Of a DNA stretch of 64,000 nucleotides, positions 27,129 to 34,769 are shown one piece after another. Location: positions 1-64,000 of the forward strand of contig CALJOM010000005.1 of the NCBI GenBank assembly GCA_937981765.1. Direction: 5' to 3'. Origin of the DNA: an uncultured Bacteroidales bacterium (GTDB lineage Bacteria > Bacteroidota > Bacteroidia > Bacteroidales > Salinivirgaceae). A program made the position numbers and the translations under genes. The notes under the pieces are model-generated. The model worked only from the letters and a program-made list of their open reading frames with translations, was not told where the DNA came from and searched no databases. The stretch's first letter is position 1; each line of letters starts with the position of its first letter.

Positions 27129-27494
27129 ATGGAACCTGAAAGTCAAATAAAACGAATTCGGATTTACTTAAGTAATACCGACAAACTTAAAGAAACCCTG
27201 CTTTACGAAGCCCTGGTTTTTGCTGCCAGAAGATACGAAATTGCAGGAGTAACTGTTATCAAAGGAATCATGGGCTATGGGACCAGCAGTGTAATTCACT
27301 CCATAAAGTTTTGGGAAGTATCCGACAAACTTCCGGTAGTTGTTGAAATTGTCGACGAAGCCGAAAAAATACAAAAGTATCTCGACGTGGTGGTACCATG
27401 GATTGAAAATCTGCGATATGGCTGCCTGATTACATCGGAAGAGGTTCAAGTAGTTTTGCACAAAAAAGGACAAAAGAAGGGTTTTTTTAATTAA
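27129..27494 (+). CDS. DUF190 (PII-like) protein, CrcB partner
   Basis: A 121-residue protein of the DUF190 family, which has a GlnB-like ferredoxin fold. The pattern RIRIYLSNTDKL...LYEALVFAARR followed by AGVTVIKGIMGYGT near residue 40 and VVVEIVDEAEKIQ near residue 75 is typical. DUF190 proteins are commonly encoded next to crcB. A regulatory or accessory role in fluoride resistance is inferred; the ligand is unknown. It begins two bases after the crcB stop codon. Confidence 0.92.
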   Translation: MEPESQIKRIRIYLSNTDKLKETLLYEALVFAARRYEIAGVTVIKGIMGYGTSSVIHSIKFWEVSDKLPVVVEIVDEAEKIQKYLDVVVPWIENLRYGCLITSEEVQVVLHKKGQKKGFFN

Positions 27495-27542
27495 ATTCGT
27501 AGGAATAAAATTACGCAACAAATAACTTTAAACATTAAGAAC

Positions 27543-28823
27543 ATGAAAATTTTATCGGTAGAAGCGTTGGAAATTCTCGATTCCAGAGGGAATCCAACAG
27601 TAGAAGTTGAGCTGGTGCTCGAAGATGGTTCAATAGCACGTGCAATGGTACCAAGTGGAGCATCCACCGGCGAACGTGAAGCCTGCGAGCTTCGCGACGG
27701 CGACAAAAAACGTTATTTGGGAAAGGGAGTTCTCAAAGCTGTAGAGAACGTAAATTCCATTATAGCTCCTGCTATTGAGGGGAAATACTTTTTCAGCCAA
27801 CGGGAGTTAGATTATTTTTTGATTGAACTCGATGGCACTCCAAACAAATCGAAATTAGGAGCCAATGCTATTTTAGGCGTTTCCATGGCATTTGCCCGTG
27901 CTATGGCCGAAAGTTCAGGAGTCCCACTCTACCAGTATCTCGGAGGCAGCAACGCATATCTGTTGCCGGTTCCCTGTATGAATATTATCAACGGAGGTAA
28001 GCATGCCGACAACAATGTCGATTTTCAGGAGTTTATGATTGCTCCTCATAATGCCCCTTCGTTTGCCGAATCTATTCGCATGGGTATTGAGGTTTTCCAT
28101 AGCTTGAAATCGGTTTTGCGTGCTAAAGGATACAGCACCGGAGTTGGTGATGAAGGTGGTTTTGCTCCAGACCTTAAATCCAACGAAGAAGCCATAGAGG
28201 TAATTCTGGAAGCTATCACCAAAGCCGGATACAAACCCGGTGCCGATGTTAGCATTTGCCTCGACCCGGCTGCCAGCGAAATGTGGGAAGATGGAAAATA
28301 CAAAATGTTCAAAAGCTCCGGCAAATTTATTACCAGCGATGAATTAATCAAGCTTTGGGAAAATTGGGTTGAGCAATATCCGATTATTTCTATCGAGGAC
28401 GGTTTAGCCGAAAACGACTGGACCGGTTGGCAAAACATCACCAAAACCCTCGGTAACAAAATAGAACTTGTTGGCGATGATATTTTCTGTACCAACAAAT
28501 CGATTCTTGCCGAAGGAATTCAGAAAGGAGTCGCCAACTCAATACTGATTAAGCTCAATCAAATTGGGACCGTTACCGAAACCCTGGAAACCGTTGAGTT
28601 GGCCTACAGAAATGGCTACAACACTTTCATTTCTCACCGTAGCGGCGAAACCTCCGACAGCTTTATCGCCGACCTGAGTGTAGCTGTAAATGCCGGACAT
28701 ATTAAAACCGGCAGCGGATGCCGTGGCGAACGCATCGAAAAATTCAATCAGCTACTCCGCATTGAGCGTCAGTTAGGAGCTACTGCACTTTTCGGCGGTT
28801 TAAAATCGTTCAAAAATCAATAA
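27543..28823 (+). CDS. eno: Enolase
   Basis: A 426-residue glycolytic enzyme interconverting 2-phosphoglycerate and phosphoenolpyruvate. Active-site segments: the mobile loop [16 protein letters not shown] (residues 39-54), the [11 protein letters not shown] acid near residue 204, the metal ligands in [11 protein letters not shown] and VGDDIFCTN, the catalytic Lys in [10 protein letters not shown] near 340, and SHRSGETSD. It lies 48 bp after the DUF190 gene with no terminator between, so it can be read from the fluoride-responsive transcript. Enolase is inhibited by fluoride, which makes this placement meaningful. Confidence 0.97.
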   Translation: MKILSVEALEILDSRGNPTVEVELVLEDGSIARAMVPSGASTGEREACELRDGDKKRYLGKGVLKAVENVNSIIAPAIEGKYFFSQRELDYFLIELDGTPNKSKLGANAILGVSMAFARAMAESSGVPLYQYLGGSNAYLLPVPCMNIINGGKHADNNVDFQEFMIAPHNAPSFAESIRMGIEVFHSLKSVLRAKGYSTGVGDEGGFAPDLKSNEEAIEVILEAITKAGYKPGADVSICLDPAASEMWEDGKYKMFKSSGKFITSDELIKLWENWVEQYPIISIEDGLAENDWTGWQNITKTLGNKIELVGDDIFCTNKSILAEGIQKGVANSILIKLNQIGTVTETLETVELAYRNGYNTFISHRSGETSDSFIADLSVAVNAGHIKTGSGCRGERIEKFNQLLRIERQLGATALFGGLKSFKNQ

Positions 28824-28844
28824 CACCAATTCTCTTGCTTGAAT

Positions 28845-28877
28845 CCCTGCATCCAAAAACTTGCAGGGCTTTTTTTG
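28845..28877 (+). terminator. Intrinsic terminator after enolase
   Basis: Perfect 7-bp stem CCCTGCA (28845-28851) / TGCAGGG (28862-28868) with a ten-base loop, followed by a run of T. Confidence 0.88.
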
Positions 28878-28945
28878 TTGTGGAACAATTTTCAAAAAAA
28901 TCTGTTAAATTGGTAAACAATTACCAAGCCGTTTCCTTACGATTT

Positions 28946-28953
28946 TAATTTTG
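28946..28953 (+). promoter_or_regulatory. -7 promoter element for the nucleotidase operon
   Basis: TAATTTTG fits the -7 consensus and lies 11 bp before the start codon at 28965, so the leader would be very short. The -33 position is not consensus. Confidence 0.4.
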
Positions 28954-28964
28954 CCGTATCAAAC

Positions 28965-29435
28965 ATGATTCAACTACAAATATCCAATACTAAAACCCTG
29001 AATCTACATCACTTGGTGCTAGATTATAACGGAACATTAGCCATTGAAGGAATTCCCATACCCGGAGTGATAGAAAAACTAAAACAGGTTGCCAGTTTCA
29101 TTAACATTCACATCATTACAGCAGACACCTTTGGAGTAGTGCGAACCTATCTAACCGACGACCGCTTTCAAATTACCATTCTGTCTGCCTCTCCCGAAGA
29201 CCAACAGAAATTGGCCTTTATTGAATCGTTGGATAAACAAACGGTAGTTGCCGTCGGAAACGGAAACAACGATGCCCTTATGTTACAGGAAGCAGCGCTG
29301 GGAATCGCTGTAATTCAGGCCGAAGGTGCCTCTTTCAAAGCTATTTCTCATGCCGATATTGTTTGCCAAAGTATTTTCGACGCGTTAGAAATTGTAATTA
29401 ATCCGTCGCGAATTAAAGCAACCATAAGAAACTAA
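28965..29435 (+). CDS. HAD-superfamily soluble P-type-ATPase-like protein
   Basis: A 156-residue cytosolic protein with HAD motifs: motif I LDYNGTLAIEG (residues 18-28), motif II-like IITAD, and motif III/IV VGNGNNDALMLQEAALGIAV near 104. Motif I is D-x-N rather than the D-x-D of HAD phosphatases, as in the family annotated as soluble P-type ATPases (COG4087). Those proteins resemble the phosphorylation domain of metal pumps. The function is unknown. It is the first gene of a tight operon with the two nucleotidase-domain lipoproteins. Confidence 0.8.
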   Translation: MIQLQISNTKTLNLHHLVLDYNGTLAIEGIPIPGVIEKLKQVASFINIHIITADTFGVVRTYLTDDRFQITILSASPEDQQKLAFIESLDKQTVVAVGNGNNDALMLQEAALGIAVIQAEGASFKAISHADIVCQSIFDALEIVINPSRIKATIRN

Positions 29436-29438
29436 ATT

Positions 29439-30194
29439 ATGAAAAAGAACCTATTTATCTATTGTTGCATAGCGGTTGCAATTTTATCCTCCTGTGGTAA
29501 AAAGGAAACGGTTATTGTAGAGTGGAAATCCGAAAAAATTATCCTCGATTCCTCAATCGATCAATATGCCGACTCTTCCTATCTCAATCATTTACAGCCA
29601 TTTCGTGACAAAATGGACCATGTTATGAAACAAAAAATCGGATATGCTCCCAACCCCATCCAAAGCTATCCTCCAGAAAGCCCCTTATCCAACCTATTGG
29701 CCGATCTTTGTCTGGCTACAGCCAACATATATTCACAGCCAGTGGTTGATTTAGCTATTTTGAATTTTGGAGGAATTCGTGCCGATTTGCCAGCCGGCGA
29801 CATAACTATCGAATCCATTTTCCGAATGCTCCCATTCGAAAACGAATTGGTTATGATTACGCTGCTTGGCCAACATCTTCAAAACCTAATTGAAGCCTTT
29901 GCCAAAATTGGAGGGCAAGTCGTAGCCGGTGTTCATATAGAAATAAAAAATCAAAAACCAATCAATATTACCATTAATCAAAAACCGCTCGACCCCAACT
30001 ACATTTACACCATTGCAACCACCGATTATCTAGCTGAAGGAAACGATGGTATGGAATTTCTCGCAAAGCATGAATCTCTTGAAAAAACAGGTATTAAAAT
30101 CCGCGACATCTTTATTCACTATATTCAACAACAATCCTCCATGGGCAAAGAAATTCAAGCAAAAACCGATGGGCGCATCACAATCCGTAACTAA
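29439..30194 (+). CDS. 5'-nucleotidase C-terminal domain lipoprotein
   Basis: A 251-residue lipoprotein (signal ending ILSSC, Cys near residue 19) consisting of only the substrate-binding 5_nucleotid_C domain. Family segments include the ILNFGGIRADLPAGDIT loop near residue 106, which contacts the nucleotide, and the aromatic stacking region TTDYLAEGNDGMEFL near 197. It has no metallophosphatase domain. The catalytic half is the next gene, 15 bp downstream. Together they may act as a two-piece 5'-nucleotidase in the periplasm. Confidence 0.88.
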   Translation: MKKNLFIYCCIAVAILSSCGKKETVIVEWKSEKIILDSSIDQYADSSYLNHLQPFRDKMDHVMKQKIGYAPNPIQSYPPESPLSNLLADLCLATANIYSQPVVDLAILNFGGIRADLPAGDITIESIFRMLPFENELVMITLLGQHLQNLIEAFAKIGGQVVAGVHIEIKNQKPINITINQKPLDPNYIYTIATTDYLAEGNDGMEFLAKHESLEKTGIKIRDIFIHYIQQQSSMGKEIQAKTDGRITIRN

Positions 30195-30209
30195 AAAAAC
30201 GATCCCGTT

Positions 30210-31052
30210 ATGAAAATTTCATATTTACTAACTCTGCTTTTCATACTACAGATTTACGGTTGCACAGAAAAATTTTCGCAAAACCGTCCGATTACCCTGG
30301 TAATTCTCCATACCAACGACACCCATAGTCAGGTAGAACCTACCCATAAAAATCTCGGAGGATATTTGAGGAGAATGGGAATTATACAAAAAATCCGCAA
30401 TACCGAACCTAACGTTTTACTTTTCGATGCTGGCGATTTCTTCCAAGGCACACCCTATTTCAACTTTTTCAATGGACGGGTTGAAATCGATGCCTACAAC
30501 CGCATGCAATACGATGCCATAACCCTCGGAAATCACGAATTTGACAACGGAATCGATACCCTGGCTGCTATTCTTCAATCCAATACAATCCCAATTGTTT
30601 GCAGCAATTACGATTTTACGAAAACGCCCCTGGCCAAAATGGTAAAACCCTATGTAGTGTTAACCAGGGGAGGATTGCGAATCGGTGTTCTGGGAATTGG
30701 CCCAAATCCTTCCGGGCTAATTCTTGAACGGAACTTCAAAGACATTAAATACTATAATCCAATACTTGTTGCCGACAGCATTTCGGCGCTTTTAAAAAAC
30801 AAGCTCCGATGCGATATTGTTATTTGCCTCTCTCATCTGGGAACCGATCCGGAGAAAAACGATGTTACCGATTACGATCTCGCCGCAGCAACCCAACATA
30901 TCGAAATTATTTTAGGAGGGCATTCCCACCAAATAATTACCAACTCTTCCAAGCTTAACCGCATTAGGAAACCTGTTATAATTGCTCAAATGGGAAAATC
31001 GGGAGAATATCTCGGGCGTATCGATTTGGTTATTAAAAAACAGAAGTTATGA
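30210..31052 (+). CDS. 5'-nucleotidase catalytic-domain (metallophosphatase) lipoprotein
   Basis: A 280-residue lipoprotein (signal ending IYGC, Cys near residue 18) carrying the two-metal phosphatase domain. Metal ligands are visible in ILHTNDTHSQ (residues 32-41), FDAGDFFQG, TLGNHEFDNG (NHE motif near 110), and GGHSHQI near 237. It lacks the C-terminal nucleotide-binding domain, which the preceding gene supplies. The reaction would be removal of phosphate from nucleoside monophosphates outside the cytoplasm. Specificity is inferred. Confidence 0.9.
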   Translation: MKISYLLTLLFILQIYGCTEKFSQNRPITLVILHTNDTHSQVEPTHKNLGGYLRRMGIIQKIRNTEPNVLLFDAGDFFQGTPYFNFFNGRVEIDAYNRMQYDAITLGNHEFDNGIDTLAAILQSNTIPIVCSNYDFTKTPLAKMVKPYVVLTRGGLRIGVLGIGPNPSGLILERNFKDIKYYNPILVADSISALLKNKLRCDIVICLSHLGTDPEKNDVTDYDLAAATQHIEIILGGHSHQIITNSSKLNRIRKPVIIAQMGKSGEYLGRIDLVIKKQKL

Positions 31053-31147
31053 TACCCCTTAAAATTCATTTATTGTTGGTATGCACACTCTTGATGGCTA
31101 TTATATTTCGAGAAAAGACCTAACTATTTGTATCCAAACACACTACC

Positions 31148-31819
31148 ATGAGCAAACACCCTGTATTAAAAACGAAATTCGAAAAACGCCCCAACAAGCA
31201 TATTGCCATAGCCGGAAATATTGGTTCTGGGAAAACCACCCTTACCCGATTACTGGCAACACACATGAACATGGAACCCCATTATGAAGATGTAGAAAAC
31301 AACCCTTATCTCAACGATTTTTACCACAACATGCAGCGATGGTCATTTAACCTTCAGATATATTTTCTTAACAAACGTCTTAGCCAAACCATTGAAATTC
31401 GTAATAGTAACAGCAACGTTGTTCAGGATAGAACCATTTATGAGGATGCTCATATTTTTGCCCCTAATCTCTATCGAATGGGACTCATGTCTTCACGCGA
31501 TTTCAATAACTATTTCAGTTTGTTTAAGTTAATGACTTCCCTAATTCAACCACCCGATTTAATTATTTACCTGCGGGCATCGGTAGCAAAACTTGTAGAA
31601 CAGATTCAAAAACGCGGGCGGGAATTTGAAAACTCAATCCGTATCGATTACCTCAAAGGATTAAACGAACTTTATGAGGAATGGGTAGAATCCTATCAAG
31701 ACGGAAAAATGATTATTGTAAACGTGGATGAGTACGACTTTGAAAAAGACCCACAGGCGCTAAGCTACGTTATCGACAGAATTCGTGGAGAACTACAGGG
31801 ATTGTTTTCGGTTGATTAG
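31148..31819 (+). CDS. Deoxynucleoside kinase
   Basis: A 223-residue cytosolic kinase of the dCK/dGK/dAK family. The P-loop is IAGNIGSGKTTL (residues 21-32). Other motifs are the DRTIYEDAHIF segment near 98 and LIIYLRASVAKLVEQIQKRG near 139, with the lid arginines in KRGREFE. It phosphorylates salvaged deoxynucleosides to dNMPs. It lies 95 bp after the nucleotidase genes on the same strand, which fits a salvage role. The preferred base cannot be told from sequence alone. Confidence 0.92.
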   Translation: MSKHPVLKTKFEKRPNKHIAIAGNIGSGKTTLTRLLATHMNMEPHYEDVENNPYLNDFYHNMQRWSFNLQIYFLNKRLSQTIEIRNSNSNVVQDRTIYEDAHIFAPNLYRMGLMSSRDFNNYFSLFKLMTSLIQPPDLIIYLRASVAKLVEQIQKRGREFENSIRIDYLKGLNELYEEWVESYQDGKMIIVNVDEYDFEKDPQALSYVIDRIRGELQGLFSVD

Positions 31820-31883
31820 TTTTTTCCGGTTTTAGACGGAATGCATTTCAAGTAAAGAAAGGGCCTAAATTATTTCATCATAT

Positions 31884-31922
31884 CCATAAAAAAGGGCGGC
31901 TATTAGCCGCCCTTTTTTATGG
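31884..31922. terminator. Bidirectional intrinsic terminator
   Basis: A perfect 18-bp inverted repeat (31884-31901 / 31905-31922) with a three-base loop. The G/C core GGGCGGCT is flanked by A6 and T6, so it serves both convergent genes. Confidence 0.93.
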
Positions 31923-31936
31923 ATTAACGCATAAAT

Positions 31937-34312
31937 TTATCTTTTAACCATGCGGTGAGTTACAACATTACCGTTGTTGTCAAACAGGGTAACCATGTAT
32001 ACTCCTGCAGCATAATTCGAAACGTTGATGGTTTCAGTAGCGGCAGGATTGTCAACAACCCGCATAGCTTGGCCAACAATGTTGGAAATCTGAATACGAC
32101 GAACGTTGTTCAGATTGGTAAGGGTTAGCATATCGTTTGCCGGATTCGGATACATCTTAACTTCGCTCAACATGTTACTGTTCGTAATTGCATTGTAGCT
32201 GAACAGATGTGTAGCGGTGGTCATGCCTGAACCGGTTACAGCTACCCGGCCTCTTTTGAATTCACCTTGATATTCAACTGTGTAAACGTAGGATCCAGAA
32301 CGTAAGTTAGAAACTTCTACTACTCCATCGTATGAAATTGTAAACTCCTCACTAATAACTTGAGACATATCTGAAGGGTCTTGCCGGTATAGAGTCAAAA
32401 GAGCTCCTATGGCTCCGGTGGTAACCCCAGTTTCTGGATTTTGGTTCATTATCTCGAAACGAATACCTCCAGTAACGTCTTCACCAAACTTGTCAACTAC
32501 CAACTCTATTCCAATGTTAGCCGCTTGAGCAACCCAACCCCAATCGTTGTCTCCGCCAATCATTACCCAGTTACCGTAGAACGATGGATGGATGAATTTG
32601 TCAGCGCCAATGAAGAAACGTTGTCCGTTCGTCCACATGTGTATCGTAACAAGGTAGAAGTGTCCCTCTTCTGTAGGTGTGATCAATTCGTCAGTGCCCT
32701 CTTGTGGGAATGGGATAAACATGAAAGTATTCACAAAGTGGGAGTCAACAGGCATTTGTTCACTCTGTATTTTCGGAGTGGTTAACGGACCGGTTATCCA
32801 ATTTCCGCTTCCATCTTTTTGCAATTCATAAACTCTTGCTTGCAGAGTTGCCACATTTCCTGCTTCCCAAATTTGCCAGTTGTAAAAATCACTATTAATG
32901 TGAACATTTACACCTCTAAGAACATAAGGAGCTGGAATGGTGGTTCCGGGAATAACTTCGGTTGGAGGATTCAACATGTAGATAACGCCAATACCATCTC
33001 CATCTTGTGAACCTACATAACTAAACGGAGACTGACGGTCGGTATTAACGGTAGCTGGATTAGCAAACCCAAACAAGTTTTCGGTAACATTGAAGTTGTA
33101 AACATATTGATTGTTTCCTGGAGATAAATCTTCTTCATCGCCATGCAATAGCCCGTTAAGGGTGTACGCTCCTACAGAGGAAAGCACACGTGGCATTTGA
33201 TAGGTAAATGGGCTTTCGATACTATCAGTAGCTCCGGGGTTGCTAATTGCTAATGGCGCAGAGGTATTTGAAAAAACTTCCGTGTTGTCACTTTTCTTAA
33301 TTTTGGTTGTGATTTTGACGTTGTTCATAGAATAAGCCCCAAAATTCGATGCCAATGAGCGGGCAGAAACAAAAGGTTGCAATGCATGATAAGCATTGAA
33401 ATAAGGTATTGCTGAGAATAGTTTAGCAATATTGGGGTTGTTGTAATAAGCAAATTTTCCTTCCGCATAGTCAACCCAGTAATTTTTTACACGAATATCA
33501 TATGGATAGGGTTGATATACGATGATATCGTCAAACGACCAGTGGTAATGCGATTCCCCTTTAAGGTGGAAACGTAGGGTAACAGTGGGTTGGTTAGCTG
33601 CTAATGAGGTAATGGGCACTTCGAAAATCGATGGGTTGGTTTTTGGCATTTGGTTAATACCAGCTTGGTGTACAGCAATTTCTGTCCAGTCGGTTCCATT
33701 ATTGCTAATATATAGCTTAGGTCCTACACCAGTATTGTAACTGGCGCAGCAGAATCGGTGCCATTGCTCAAAGTAAATGTTAACAGCTGAGTTTTGTGAA
33801 CAGTCGATCACGGCGTACTGTACGTATGAATCCATGGAAACTGGTGGGCTAACCATAGCTCCAGCGGAGTTGGTGTTGTAGTAGTCGGCTTCTAGCATCA
33901 TAAATCCACGGTCTCCTCCACTGTTATCGCTTGTAGACTTTACTTTATGGTTGTTGTTAGGAATAAAGGCATTTTGCCCTTGACCAGAAGTATAGCGCCC
34001 GCGTGGGCCAGTTACAGACCAACGCCAGTAGAAGTTGTTACCGGTTAAATCAACAACTGTCCAGCCTGCTGGCATGTTTCCGGGAATTGGAACCATATCT
34101 TCATCAATTGCGGTGTGCCAAAGGGTTGAGTCGAATGTTTCTTGGAAGATGATAACCTGAGCATCAACTCCACGCTTTGGTTGGGTAATTTCACTTTTCT
34201 TTTGAGGAGTGTCGGTAAGTTCTGACAATCGCTCTACAGCATTGCTCATTTGTTGTGCGAAAACAAACGAACCCAATGCCAACATACTGATTGCTAATGT
34301 AATCTTTCTCAT
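31937..34312 (-). CDS. Large secreted protein with type A T9SS sorting domain
   Basis: A 791-residue exported protein. It has a signal peptide (MRKITLAISMLALGSFVFAQ), a choice-of-anchor/jelly-roll-like domain after about residue 60 (the FDSTLWHTAIDEDMVPIPGN segment and RWSVTGPRG are typical), further beta-rich modules, and a C-terminal type A sorting domain starting at VKMYPNPANDMLTL near 715 and ending THRMVKR. It would be exported by type IX secretion and anchored to the surface or released. The function is unknown. The ATG at 34312 was chosen for its signal peptide; an upstream TTG-type extension to 34444 crosses the promoter. Confidence 0.88.
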   Translation of the reverse strand: MRKITLAISMLALGSFVFAQQMSNAVERLSELTDTPQKKSEITQPKRGVDAQVIIFQETFDSTLWHTAIDEDMVPIPGNMPAGWTVVDLTGNNFYWRWSVTGPRGRYTSGQGQNAFIPNNNHKVKSTSDNSGGDRGFMMLEADYYNTNSAGAMVSPPVSMDSYVQYAVIDCSQNSAVNIYFEQWHRFCCASYNTGVGPKLYISNNGTDWTEIAVHQAGINQMPKTNPSIFEVPITSLAANQPTVTLRFHLKGESHYHWSFDDIIVYQPYPYDIRVKNYWVDYAEGKFAYYNNPNIAKLFSAIPYFNAYHALQPFVSARSLASNFGAYSMNNVKITTKIKKSDNTEVFSNTSAPLAISNPGATDSIESPFTYQMPRVLSSVGAYTLNGLLHGDEEDLSPGNNQYVYNFNVTENLFGFANPATVNTDRQSPFSYVGSQDGDGIGVIYMLNPPTEVIPGTTIPAPYVLRGVNVHINSDFYNWQIWEAGNVATLQARVYELQKDGSGNWITGPLTTPKIQSEQMPVDSHFVNTFMFIPFPQEGTDELITPTEEGHFYLVTIHMWTNGQRFFIGADKFIHPSFYGNWVMIGGDNDWGWVAQAANIGIELVVDKFGEDVTGGIRFEIMNQNPETGVTTGAIGALLTLYRQDPSDMSQVISEEFTISYDGVVEVSNLRSGSYVYTVEYQGEFKRGRVAVTGSGMTTATHLFSYNAITNSNMLSEVKMYPNPANDMLTLTNLNNVRRIQISNIVGQAMRVVDNPAATETINVSNYAAGVYMVTLFDNNGNVVTHRMVKR

Positions 34313-34349
34313 GTTTTTGTTGAATTTAGGTTTAACTAAGGTTTCGACG

Positions 34350-34380
34350 CAAATATAAATCATTTTCCCAATGTAAACAA
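34350..34380 (-). promoter_or_regulatory. Promoter for the T9SS surface protein
   Basis: On the minus strand, TTGT (34377-34380), a 19-bp spacer and TATATTTG (34350-34357). The leader would be about 35 nt. Confidence 0.65.
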
Positions 34381-34644
34381 GTTTTTCAAAAAAAAATTGA
34401 AAAGACCTTATATAATTATCGTTGAGCAGAACATAGGTTCCCAATGAAATTTTACCTGTTAAAGGGTTGAATTTTTGCCATAAGGAACCACAGTTTTTAT
34501 GACAATGTGATTTTTAGCCTTCATTCCTTTACGTTGTAATTCATATAAAATCAACAAATAGGTATCAGGATTGAGTAATGGGAAGTTCCCTATTCAGATC
34601 GGAAAAGTTTCTTTGTACCGAAGGCTTAAAATGTTCAAAAATCA

Positions 34645-34675
34645 TTTGCGAGAATGTTATAAAAGCGTAACTTTG
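34645..34675 (+). promoter_or_regulatory. Promoter for korAB
   Basis: TTTG (34645-34648), exactly 19 bp, then TAACTTTG (34668-34675): a perfect match to the Bacteroidota TTTG-N19-TAnnTTTG consensus. The leader is about 90 nt. Confidence 0.8.
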
Positions 34676-34769
34676 CCACACATTAATTAAGGTAAACAAC
34701 TTCAAAACGTTCAACAATACGAATCCGGCATTTTAGCAACTCTGTCGGCAAATACAAAAACTTAAGACT

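Larger units (their letters stand above)
34313..34769. other. 457-bp divergent intergenic region
   Basis: Holds the promoter of the minus-strand surface protein (34350-34380) and that of korA (34645-34675). No further gene is supported. The stretch between them is AT-rich, without an obvious dyad or RNA gene. Confidence 0.6.

Noticed and set aside
28046-28498. Minus-strand open frame of 150 codons inside enolase
   Set aside because: Shadow of a highly conserved gene; no start context or homology signs.
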